A stretch of 15,003 nucleotides of DNA. Origin: Actinomycetota bacterium (lineage in GTDB: Bacteria; Actinomycetota; Acidimicrobiia; IMCC26256). The stretch is from the NCBI GenBank assembly GCA_009702955.1, contig WLHA01000006.1, forward strand, positions 1 to 15,003, written 5' to 3'. Shown here piece after piece: positions 1 through 7,204 of the stretch. Numbering within the stretch: position 1 is the stretch's first letter; each line of letters starts with the position of its first letter. The position numbers and the translations under genes are program-made. The notes below the pieces were generated by a model. That model saw only the letters and a list, made by a program, of their open reading frames with translations. It was not told the origin of the DNA and did not search any database.

Positions 1-681
1 AGGATTTCCCTCACCGTCTAGTTCCCAGTCGTATGGGCGTAACTCCCCAGAGCTTTGTGGCATCGCAAGCAGCGCATCACCAGCCTCCTTGGCTGAGAGG
101 ATGAACCGCCTTAATTTGCGAGCGTCCTTTGTCCCTGGCGCAGACTCAACTCCTGTAGCTACATCAACACCCCATGGCCTTACCTGCGCAATGGCAGCAG
201 CAATGTTCTCCGGGTTCAATCCACCAGCAAGCATCAACCTGAGTCCGCCCGGCATTCCCTCAGCTAGGGACCAGTCAAATACTTGGCCGGTGCCTGGAGC
301 TGCCGAATCAATCAGCACAACATCCGCTGGGCCTGCAACTGCTGCCGCTATTCCTCGATCATGGGCTGCGAAAGCCTGGATAACAAAAGGGAGACGGGCT
401 CTAATCCATTGAACCTCTGTAATTGGTTCGTGCCCATGGAGTTGAGCCCCAGAGAGACCACACCGCTGCACAATCTCAACTACACGCTCGGGTCTCTCAT
501 TTCTAAAGACTCCGATGGTCGCTATCCCTGGCGGAATTCGCTTGACGATGTCGCGAACATGCTCGCCACTCATCAATCGAGGGCTCCCTGCAGCGAAAAT
601 AAAACCTAGGGCGTCCGCCCCCATAGCGACAGAGAGAAGTGCATCCTCTTCGTTGGTAATCCCGCAAATCTTTACAAACAT
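1..681 (-). CDS. trpF: phosphoribosylanthranilate isomerase, partial; possibly fused to tryptophan synthase beta
   Basis: TrpF converts N-(5-phosphoribosyl)anthranilate to CdRP, the step just before TrpC's reaction, in the cytosol. The ATG at 681 gives MFVKICGIT, the family's N-terminal signature, with the catalytic cysteine at residue 6. Asp125, in VVLIDSAAPGTG, fits the general acid followed by the phosphate-binding loop. The LAGGL segment near 151 and GVDVATGVES near 171 are the last barrel motifs, and the helix that normally ends the protein (DARKLRRF) finishes near residue 200. The frame nevertheless stays open to residue 227 at the window edge, reading through PYDWELDGEGNP. That tail looks like a linker leading into TrpB, which I infer rather than see. 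The gene follows trpC after 72 bases with only a weak Shine-Dalgarno (GGG close to the ATG). It is truncated by the window, not broken. Identity as TrpF is secure; the fusion is not. Confidence 0.93.
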   Translation of the reverse strand, partial: MFVKICGITNEEDALLSVAMGADALGFIFAAGSPRLMSGEHVRDIVKRIPPGIATIGVFRNERPERVVEIVQRCGLSGAQLHGHEPITEVQWIRARLPFVIQAFAAHDRGIAAAVAGPADVVLIDSAAPGTGQVFDWSLAEGMPGGLRLMLAGGLNPENIAAAIAQVRPWGVDVATGVESAPGTKDARKLRRFILSAKEAGDALLAMPQSSGELRPYDWELDGEGNP

Positions 682-753
682 TGCCCAAAATCTAACCCGC
701 TATGAGCCGAGTAGATGGGAAATAAACTGATTTTCACTCCAAATATGCGGGGT

Positions 754-1554
754 TTAGCGTTGAGAGACCAAAACCCCAGCCATATCCGAGACAAGCGATG
801 AAGGGTCGGGGTGACGCACTAACGCCTCGCCGACGAGCACCGCATTAAAGCCGGCCTCTGCCATCCTCGTAGCATCCTCAACGCTGCGGATGGCGCTCTC
901 TGCAACGGCAATTACGCCGGATGGGATTCGACGAGCTAACGCAGCCACTCCGTCTCTATCCTCTGCGAAGTCAGCAAGGTTCCGGGCATTAACCCCGAGG
1001 ATCTCTACACCGAGACCAATTGCTCTCTCAACTTCATCCGCCGAATGAGCCTCGACGAGCACACCCATCCCGAGAGATTGCGCCAAAGAGTGAAGGTCCA
1101 TCAGCAACGAGTCCTCTGCGATCGCTGCGAGAATGAGAAGAATGGCGTCAGCACCGATTGCGCGTGATTCATAGACTTGCACCTCGTCTATTACGAAATC
1201 TTTGCGCAGTACCGGGATGCTCATCGCTGCGCGAGCGCTCTGGAGATCTGCGACTGACCCGCCGAAATACTGCCGGTCTGTGAGCACGCTCATCGCAGCA
1301 GCCCCGCCCTGCGCATAGCTCACTGCCATCGTTCTTGGGTCCAAGTTGAGGGCGAGTTCACCTTTAGAGGGCGACTTACGCTTGAACTCAGAGATAACTC
1401 GTAGATGCGAGTCTGATGCAGATAGCGCTCCCAAAAAATCACGAGGTGGCTCTGCATCTAACGCGCTCTTCCGAAGGAGGTCGCGGGTTTTGGGCGAGCG
1501 CAACACTGTGATTTCGTCGCGCTTGGTTCCAAGAATCTTGTTCAACACACTCAT
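754..1554 (-). CDS. trpC: indole-3-glycerol phosphate synthase
   Basis: Closes the indole ring by decarboxylating CdRP to indole-3-glycerol phosphate in tryptophan synthesis. At 266 aa it matches the usual single-domain length. Visible motifs in order are EFKRKSPSKG (56-65, with Glu56 and Lys58 of the active site), LRKDF (116-120, general-acid Lys118), VEAH (Glu168), GVNARNL (Asn189) and AESAI (Glu219, Ser220), then the phosphate-binding LVGEAL. GVNARNL has Ala where many homologues have Asn or Ser, which is tolerated variation. A good Shine-Dalgarno, AAGG at 1568-1565 on the minus strand, lies about 10 bases before the ATG. It sits 35 bases after the ygfZ-like gene and 72 bases before trpF, on the same strand, so it is very probably cotranscribed with trpE. 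Confidence 0.97.
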   Translation of the reverse strand: MSVLNKILGTKRDEITVLRSPKTRDLLRKSALDAEPPRDFLGALSASDSHLRVISEFKRKSPSKGELALNLDPRTMAVSYAQGGAAAMSVLTDRQYFGGSVADLQSARAAMSIPVLRKDFVIDEVQVYESRAIGADAILLILAAIAEDSLLMDLHSLAQSLGMGVLVEAHSADEVERAIGLGVEILGVNARNLADFAEDRDGVAALARRIPSGVIAVAESAIRSVEDATRMAEAGFNAVLVGEALVRHPDPSSLVSDMAGVLVSQR

Positions 1555-1589
1555 TGGTTCTGCACCTTAGAGAGATCGCATATAGGCGC

Positions 1590-2258
1590 TCATGTTGCTA
1601 CAGGTCTCTCGAGAACCTTAACCACAGTTCCAGATACCTCGAGGGTGGAGCCAATCTCAACCTCTCTGCGGACGTACCCCAAGGCAAACCCTGGGGCAGA
1701 GCTGGTGACCTCCCCCACAACCTTGCCGTCCTGGAGGAGAGACTCCCCCTTAACAAGAGTGATTCCGGAGCTATTAGTGATGAGTCGCAGGTGTCTATTT
1801 ACATGCCCACGACTATCAATGCGGCAGACGAGTTCCTGCCCAACAAAGCAGCCTTTTGTAAAAGAGACTGATTCAATCTCGAGTGCCGCCTCCTGTGGAA
1901 TTACCGCGGAATCGAGATCAAACCCCATACGCGGAGTCCCTTCACGTATTCGCTCTAACTCGCTCGACGCGTCTGGAGGCTCTCCGAGAGACTCAAGATT
2001 CACCTCAACTGCTGTTCGAATTTTGTAACGAGAGAGAACGTCCTTCAGGGCCTCTCCCCAACCTGCATCGGTGTCGAGTAAGGCGTCATCTCCTTCGCGC
2101 ACAACACCTAGGAGCACCTCCACCTTTCCCTGAGGGGTGAGCATCAACGCTGAGCGACGCTCGCCTTGCTCCATGCCAAGTACATCCTGGGAGAGAAGGC
2201 TCTGCAGAAAACTCCAAGTATCAGCTCCTGTTACGCGAACTACATCTTTATGGTTCAT
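1590..2258 (-). CDS. ygfZ: short YgfZ/GcvT-family folate-binding protein
   Basis: YgfZ/IBA57 proteins are tetrahydrofolate-dependent factors that help assemble or repair iron-sulfur clusters. The family signature KGCFVGQE is intact at residues 135-142, with the key cysteine at 137. The N-terminal part, with TGADTWSFLQSLLSQDV near 10-26, TPQGKV and RYKIRTAVEV near 77-86, and the C-terminal beta-barrel part, with GFALGYVRRE, are both recognisable. The protein is only 222 aa. E. coli YgfZ is 326 aa, with its KGC near residue 226, so about 90 residues are missing between VEVN and RIREGTPRMGFD. The shortening is in frame and looks native rather than a recent lesion. The ATG overlaps the trpE stop by one base (TGATG), implying translational coupling. 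The family call is firm; whether it still binds folate normally is unknown. Confidence 0.88.
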   Translation of the reverse strand: MNHKDVVRVTGADTWSFLQSLLSQDVLGMEQGERRSALMLTPQGKVEVLLGVVREGDDALLDTDAGWGEALKDVLSRYKIRTAVEVNLESLGEPPDASSELERIREGTPRMGFDLDSAVIPQEAALEIESVSFTKGCFVGQELVCRIDSRGHVNRHLRLITNSSGITLVKGESLLQDGKVVGEVTSSAPGFALGYVRREVEIGSTLEVSGTVVKVLERPVAT

Positions 2259-3802
2259 CAGGAACCCATCTCCTTAGTAGAGCCAAAAATACGTCTAGAA
2301 GCCTCGGCTGCAGTTAGGAGAGCGCGCGCCTTGTTGTGGCACTCAAGATCCTCAAGTGCTGGGTCAGAGTCAGCGACAACACCCGCACCCGCCTGAACTG
2401 ATGCTTTGCCATCGCGCCACAGCATCGTTCGAATCGTGATGGCAGTATCAAGGTTGCCGGAGAAATCAAGGTACCCGACCACGCCGGCATATGGACCGCG
2501 CTTAACTGGTTCGAGTTCGTCAATGATCTCCATCGCTCTTACCTTCGGAGCCCCGCTGACTGTTCCAGCAGGGAAGGTGGCTCGCAGTACGTCTACCGCA
2601 GATTTCCCGTCCATCAAATCTCCCGAGACCTGACTGGTTATGTGCATGACGTGGCTGTAGCGCTCAAGGGACATCAACTCGTCCATCTTCTCAGTCCCAA
2701 ACTTCACAACGCGCCCGAGATCATTACGGGCAAGGTCAACGAGCATGACGTGCTCGGCACGCTCCTTCGGATGCTCAATGAGTTCTGCCGCCAACAGGTC
2801 ATCATGGGCATCATCGCGCCCTCGAAAACGTGTGCCAGCGATTGGCCGACTGATAACTCTCCCGCCGAGAACCTGCACCATCGGCTCAGGGGACGAACCG
2901 ACAAGGGTTACGTCGCTATTACGCAGCAAGTACATATATGGAGAGGGATTCACTAATCGCAGAACTCTGTAAACAGAGAAGGGATCGAAGTCGCCCTCTA
3001 AATCAAAGCGTTGAGACAGCACTACTTGGAAAATGTCCCCGGCAAGTATGTGCTCCTTTGCAGCCTCAATACTTAATTGAAACTCCTCAGAACTAAGCGC
3101 TGTCGTGTGAGGGGGCAGATCCGTAAGACGTGACGCTGGCGGAGCAACGGGAGGATAAGGAAGCGGCTGCCCGAGGCTATCGACGCGCGCTGCAATCTTC
3201 TCGAGAGCGGAGTCATAAAGAGAATCGAGCTCTTCGCTTGATTCATTCCCCTTGAGAAAAACGTTCTCCATCAAATAGAGGCGCTGGGCGAAATGATCGA
3301 ATGCCGTTACGTGACCGGTCACTGTAAGAACCGCATCCGGCCAACCGAGGTCATCTTGCGGAACATTCGGTAGATGCTCAATCTCTCGCACCACGTCGTA
3401 GCCGAGATACCCAACGACCCCACCGTGGAATGGCGGCAAGTCGTCGAACGTAGGGGCCTTGTAATGCGAGAGCAACGCCTCAATGGCGTTGAGTGCGCCA
3501 CTGTCGGTAGGAACTCCGAGCGGAGTCTCACCAGTTACCGCGACATCGTTTCCTCGAGCTACAAGAGTCAGCTGCGGGTCACTCCCAATAAAGGAGAAAC
3601 GACCCCATCGAACGCCATGCTCAACAGACTCGAGCAAGAAGCCGTCACTATCTCCTACCAATTTTGCAAATACGCTGACAGGCGTCTCAAAATCCGCAAG
3701 CAGCGTTCTCCAAACTGGGACAACGGTGTAGTTCTTCGCTAGATCGCGAAACTCTTCACGCGTGGGTCGCGCTGCTGGAGCAAGATTCTGGTTCTCTCTC
3801 AT
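2258..3802 (-). CDS. trpE: anthranilate synthase component I
   Basis: Converts chorismate plus ammonia to anthranilate, the committed step of tryptophan synthesis; the ammonia comes from a TrpG glutaminase that is not in this window. I start it at the ATG at 3802 (514 aa) because this overlaps the hisI stop as ATGA and begins close to the conserved TVVPVWRTLLAD. A longer frame back to 3868 adds 22 arginine-rich residues lying inside hisI. LLES at 56-59, with Ser70 exactly ten residues further on, is the LLES-X10-S pattern for tryptophan binding, so the enzyme should be feedback inhibited. The catalytic domain shows GDIFQVVLSQRF, the PIAGT motif typical of chorismate enzymes, ERAEHVMLVDLARND, GTVSGAPKVRA, GPYAGVVGY, and the QAGAGVVADSDP / ECHNKA end. 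The product is TrpE rather than PabB, judging by the feedback motif and the trpC/trpF neighbours. Confidence 0.97.
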   Translation of the reverse strand: MRENQNLAPAARPTREEFRDLAKNYTVVPVWRTLLADFETPVSVFAKLVGDSDGFLLESVEHGVRWGRFSFIGSDPQLTLVARGNDVAVTGETPLGVPTDSGALNAIEALLSHYKAPTFDDLPPFHGGVVGYLGYDVVREIEHLPNVPQDDLGWPDAVLTVTGHVTAFDHFAQRLYLMENVFLKGNESSEELDSLYDSALEKIAARVDSLGQPLPYPPVAPPASRLTDLPPHTTALSSEEFQLSIEAAKEHILAGDIFQVVLSQRFDLEGDFDPFSVYRVLRLVNPSPYMYLLRNSDVTLVGSSPEPMVQVLGGRVISRPIAGTRFRGRDDAHDDLLAAELIEHPKERAEHVMLVDLARNDLGRVVKFGTEKMDELMSLERYSHVMHITSQVSGDLMDGKSAVDVLRATFPAGTVSGAPKVRAMEIIDELEPVKRGPYAGVVGYLDFSGNLDTAITIRTMLWRDGKASVQAGAGVVADSDPALEDLECHNKARALLTAAEASRRIFGSTKEMGS

Positions 3803-4176
3803 ACCGAACCGGGGGAAGCACCGGAGCCGAAGTCGCGAAAAAAGCATGAGCGCTCGCCTGTGTGGCAAGCACCATTTCCCTCTTGCTCAACGATAAAAAG
3901 GATCGCGTCGACGTCGCAGTCATAGGCGGCACGACGTATGAATTGACGGTCCCCAGAGGTCTCGCCTTTGCACCAAAACTCTTGCCTGCTCCTGCTCCAG
4001 AACCAAGTACGCCCGGTCTCGAGGCTCTTGCGAAGAGACTCCTCGTTGACCCAAGCCAGCATCAGGACCTGCCCGGTGGAGTCCTCTTGGACTATCGCAG
4101 CAGCCAAGCCATCTTGATTCCACCGCACTGCGGCGATCTCGTCTTCGGTGAAATTAATTGGCTCGGCTATGGGCAT
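3799..4176 (-). CDS. hisI: phosphoribosyl-AMP cyclohydrolase
   Basis: Opens the adenine ring of phosphoribosyl-AMP, the third step of histidine synthesis, using zinc and magnesium. From the ATG at 4176 the protein is 125 aa, the normal length of stand-alone HisI; a 154-aa frame starting at 4263 would run into the divergent peptidase gene and adds nothing conserved. The fingerprint runs from VLMLAWVNEESL (38-49) through TWFWSRSRQEFWCKGETSG (57-75) to YDCDVDA (85-91). Cys87, Cys104 and Cys111 are the expected zinc ligands, and Asp86/88/90 the magnesium ligands. No HisE domain is fused, so the pyrophosphohydrolase is elsewhere. Its stop overlaps the trpE start (ATGA), so it is the first gene of the hisI-trpE-ygfZ-trpC-trpF unit. 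Confidence 0.95.
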   Translation of the reverse strand: MPIAEPINFTEDEIAAVRWNQDGLAAAIVQEDSTGQVLMLAWVNEESLRKSLETGRTWFWSRSRQEFWCKGETSGDRQFIRRAAYDCDVDAILFIVEQEGNGACHTGERSCFFRDFGSGASPGSV

Positions 4177-4253
4177 CCCTGAGAGCGTAGCCAATGCCCC
4201 GGCCAACATTCGATGGTTTAGGAGTAAGTACCTCGCCGCGCGAGACTGCCCAG
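4177..4253. promoter_or_regulatory. short divergent intergenic region between hisI and the peptidase gene
   Basis: These 77 bases separate two divergent genes, so they must hold promoters for both the hisI-trp unit and the peptidase unless transcription starts inside a coding region. I find no convincing -35/-10 pair, operator or trp leader peptide. The call rests on gene arrangement alone. If the peptidase instead starts at the upstream ATG at 4194, the gap shrinks to 17 bases. Confidence 0.35.
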
Positions 4254-6380
4254 ATGGAGCCATCCCAGACCACAGCCCAGAGCGCAGCCCCGATCGCAGC
4301 CCCGATAGCAGCGAAGCATCCTTTCAAGCACGTTGCCCACGGAACCGAGCGGAGCGATGATTACAGATGGCTGCAGGACCGAAACGACCCGGCTGTCATC
4401 GAGTACCTACTCGAAGAGAATAGATACGCAGACGCCCTCTTGGCCGAGACGATCGCTGAGAGAGATGCCATTTTTGGGGAGATTGAATCCCGCGTGCTCC
4501 CTGTCGCTGACAGCGCCCCCGTCCGAAAAGGGCCTTGGGAGTATTTCGAGCGGAGCTTCTCAGACCAACCCTATGTAAAACACCTAAGGCGCCCTTGGGG
4601 ACCTGGAATTAGGTCAGCTGTGGAAGAAGTGGTGCTCGACGAGAACGCACTTGCAGTTGGACACGATTTTTTCGAGGTTGGTTCTTACGAGATAAGCCCA
4701 GATCATCGCTTACTTGCTTACGCTCTCGACACGAACGGAGGCGAGGTATACGAACTTCGAATCCGTAACCTCGAGACCTCTGAGGATCTTGCCGATGAAA
4801 TACCGAATCTTTATTACGGTGTTGCCTGGTCTAAAGACTCTCGATCGATTTTCTACACACGCCCCGATGAGGCGGTTAGGCCTTATCAGGTGTGGCGCCA
4901 CCAGATCGGCACGCCTTCAACTGAAGATAAACTTATCTTTGAGGAGCCGGACGAATCCTTTTTTGTCAGTGTCTATGAGTCTCGGAGTGGGGATTACATA
5001 CTGATCGGAACTGGTTCACGCATCACCTCAGATGTCCGTTACATTCCCAGCGATACACCCGAGGCAGCACCGCGTTTAGTAGCTCAGCGCCGCCACGGCA
5101 TTGAGTACGAAGTAGATCATCTACGTGCAGCGAACAGTGCATCCGTTGAGCGCACTGATGGAGAACCTGCGAATGATCAATGGGCGATTCTCACAAACGA
5201 CAATGCACTTGATTTTCGAGTTGCCACCGCTGCCATTGGTGACTCGGAGCCCGAAAGATGGAGGGACTTGGCCCCTCATCGCATGGGTACGCGCATAGCA
5301 GAGATGGATGTCTTTGAGAAGCACGTCGTGGTTTCTGAGCGACGTGATGGTTTGGAGCACCTGCGAGTTATTCGAGTTGCTGATGGCAACGAGCAGGCCA
5401 TCCAGATGCCAGATCCCGTATACACCGTCGCTACAGGAGCTAACCCGGAGTATTCATCCGAGACACTCAGGTATAGCTACGCCTCACCTACCCAGCCGCC
5501 GCAAGATCTTGATTACAACTTCGAATCAGGCTCCACCTCTATCGTGAAGGAGACGGAGATTCCTGGGTTCAATAAGGACCAGTACATCTGCGAGCGGTCG
5601 TGGGCTAGCGCCGATGACGGCACCCAAATTCCGATCTCAATTGTCTACAAAATGACAACGCCTCTAGATGGAACCGCTCCATGCCTTCTATATGGGTACG
5701 GCTCCTACGAGATATGTATCGAGCCTTCGTTCTCAAGCGCGCGACTTAGCCTTCTTGACCGTGGCTTTGTTTACGCAATCGCTCATATCAGAGGTGGCGG
5801 CGAGATGGGTCGCTCCTGGTACGAGCAAGGGAGGCTTCTGCAGAAACGAAATACCTTCACAGACTTTATTTCCTGCGCCGAATATCTCTGCTCAGAGAAT
5901 TACACCTCAGCAATGCGCCTAGGCGCACGCGGTCGAAGCGCCGGCGGCCTGCTCATGGGCGCAGTCTCCAACCTTGCCCCGCACGCATTTCGCGCGATCT
6001 CTGCAGAGGTTCCCTTCGTGGATTGCGTCTCCACCATGAGTGACCCTGCGCTCCCTCTCACAGTCGGCGAATGGGAGGAGTGGGGAAACCCTATTGAGAG
6101 CAGAGCAGACTACGAATACATGCTCTCGTACTCGCCTTACGACAATGTCGAGAATCATCCTTACCCGGCAATGTTCGTTGCGGCCGGTCTAAACGACCCG
6201 AGGGTCATGTATTGGGAACCCGCCAAATGGGTTGCCAAACATCGGGCGCTACGCAGCGATACCAACCTTCTAATCCTGCGCACTGAGATGGGCTCGGGGC
6301 ATGGTGGACCATCCGGGCGCCAAGATGCGTGGAGGGAAGAGGCTGCAGTTCTTGCATTCTTCGTGCACGCACTCTCATAA
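4254..6380 (+). CDS. ptrB: oligopeptidase B-like serine peptidase (S9A prolyl oligopeptidase family)
   Basis: A cytosolic peptidase of the prolyl oligopeptidase family that trims short peptides. The ATG at 4254 gives 708 aa, close to the roughly 690 aa of E. coli PtrB; an in-frame ATG at 4194 would add 20 poorly conserved residues. The order is an N-terminal helix (HPFKHVAHGTERSDDYRWL, about 22-40), a beta-propeller (about 75-410), then an alpha/beta-hydrolase. The catalytic triad is Ser562 in GRSAGG, Asp648 in AGLNDPRV and His683 in GSGHGG; the spacings of 86 and 35 residues match PtrB. YGSYEICIEPSFS, LLDRGFVYAIAHIRGGGEMG and TVGEWEEWGNP point to oligopeptidase B, which cuts after basic residues, rather than prolyl oligopeptidase. 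No signal peptide is seen. It stands alone, separating the two amino-acid gene groups, and converges on the thioesterase gene with 11 bases between. Confidence 0.93.
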   Translation: MEPSQTTAQSAAPIAAPIAAKHPFKHVAHGTERSDDYRWLQDRNDPAVIEYLLEENRYADALLAETIAERDAIFGEIESRVLPVADSAPVRKGPWEYFERSFSDQPYVKHLRRPWGPGIRSAVEEVVLDENALAVGHDFFEVGSYEISPDHRLLAYALDTNGGEVYELRIRNLETSEDLADEIPNLYYGVAWSKDSRSIFYTRPDEAVRPYQVWRHQIGTPSTEDKLIFEEPDESFFVSVYESRSGDYILIGTGSRITSDVRYIPSDTPEAAPRLVAQRRHGIEYEVDHLRAANSASVERTDGEPANDQWAILTNDNALDFRVATAAIGDSEPERWRDLAPHRMGTRIAEMDVFEKHVVVSERRDGLEHLRVIRVADGNEQAIQMPDPVYTVATGANPEYSSETLRYSYASPTQPPQDLDYNFESGSTSIVKETEIPGFNKDQYICERSWASADDGTQIPISIVYKMTTPLDGTAPCLLYGYGSYEICIEPSFSSARLSLLDRGFVYAIAHIRGGGEMGRSWYEQGRLLQKRNTFTDFISCAEYLCSENYTSAMRLGARGRSAGGLLMGAVSNLAPHAFRAISAEVPFVDCVSTMSDPALPLTVGEWEEWGNPIESRADYEYMLSYSPYDNVENHPYPAMFVAAGLNDPRVMYWEPAKWVAKHRALRSDTNLLILRTEMGSGHGGPSGRQDAWREEAAVLAFFVHALS

Positions 6381-6391
6381 CAAAAGCGCGT

Positions 6392-7204
6392 TTAGTTAAG
6401 AGGCAGCACCACTGCTAGTTGTCGACTCTGAGCGATGAGGGTTCCATCCGGCGCCCATATCTCTCCGTCCTCTTCCAAGAAGCCATCTGCGATGACATTC
6501 GTGCGAAAAACTGCGAGGACGAAGTCGTCATCCGTTAGGCCTGGGTGAGGTAGTGATGATCTGAAGTGAATAGTTAGGTCAACCGTCGGAACCGCTAGAG
6601 CAGTATCCACTTTGGAGAATATCGGCGGGAGCCAACCATCGGTAATGGCGGCCGCTACGACTGCATCAATTGGTTGACACTCTGGAAGGCGTATCCATCC
6701 TCCAGATACTGCTTTGGAAGATGCTAGATCGCCTTGCATTGGTGGACGCCCGATCGCCCAGCGCGTATCCCATCTCCTCCCAATTGGTATTGCATGCTCT
6801 GGAATCTTTGGGACCGCATAGTGCGAAGGCCCTGGCACCTGGGGCATCACAAGATCGCAGAAGTCATTGCCCGACCTTGCAAGAGAGAAGGCGCCAATGG
6901 CTAGAGCAATCAGGCGATCACCCTGCATTAAACGCGCCGAGAGAGTTGTCAGGGATCTCCCCGATCTCTCAATCGTTACCTCGACAACTGCATCACCCTC
7001 AACAGCTGGGCGAAGGTAATGGAGCGTTAAGGACCTTGGAGAACGCTCCTCATCGTCTACCTCCGAGGTAAATGCACGAAGCACAATCGCAGCGATGTAA
7101 CCGCCGTTGGGTCCCTGCTGCACCCACCAGCGCGTGGAGAGATTCGCTAAGTATTTTCCATCGCCGATCGGGGTTAAGCCGGTCTCAATATCGAATGGAG
7201 TCAT
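6392..7204 (-). CDS. thioesterase family protein (TesB-like double hotdog acyl-CoA thioesterase)
   Basis: A 270-aa protein resembling the TesB-like acyl-CoA thioesterase superfamily, which hydrolyses acyl-CoA to free acid and CoA. The first hotdog half carries the motif RWWVQQGPNGGYIAAIVLRA (25-44), then PRSLTLHYLRPA and GRSLTTLSARLMQ. The second half has PIDAVVAAAITDGWLPP, VPTVDLTIHFR and the ending DGEIWAPDGTLIAQSRQLA. The Asp of TDGW, the Thr of PTVDLT and the Gln of SRQLA are candidates for the Asp-Thr-Gln triad of TesB; I assign them by eye only. Its ATG overlaps the hisA stop as ATGA, making it the last gene of the hisDCBA unit. No link between such an enzyme and histidine synthesis is established, and its substrate cannot be read from the sequence. 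Confidence 0.88.
   Translation of the reverse strand: MTPFDIETGLTPIGDGKYLANLSTRWWVQQGPNGGYIAAIVLRAFTSEVDDEERSPRSLTLHYLRPAVEGDAVVEVTIERSGRSLTTLSARLMQGDRLIALAIGAFSLARSGNDFCDLVMPQVPGPSHYAVPKIPEHAIPIGRRWDTRWAIGRPPMQGDLASSKAVSGGWIRLPECQPIDAVVAAAITDGWLPPIFSKVDTALAVPTVDLTIHFRSSLPHPGLTDDDFVLAVFRTNVIADGFLEEDGEIWAPDGTLIAQSRQLAVVLPLN

Noticed and set aside
503..688. 61-aa minus-strand frame near the start of trpF
   Set aside because: It is trpF read one frame off; the true frame begins MFVKICGIT at 681.
3374..3742. 122-aa plus-strand open frame
   Set aside because: Antisense to conserved trpE; a composition shadow.
3803..3868. Longer trpE start at 3868
   Set aside because: It adds an arginine-rich, unconserved 22-residue stretch inside hisI; ATG 3802 makes the ATGA overlap typical of this cluster.
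4177..4263. Longer hisI start at 4263 (154 aa)
   Set aside because: The added residues are not HisI-like and overlap the divergent peptidase start; ATG 4176 gives the normal family length.
6670..7071. 133-aa plus-strand open frame
   Set aside because: It lies antisense inside the thioesterase gene and has no recognisable domain or ribosome-binding site.
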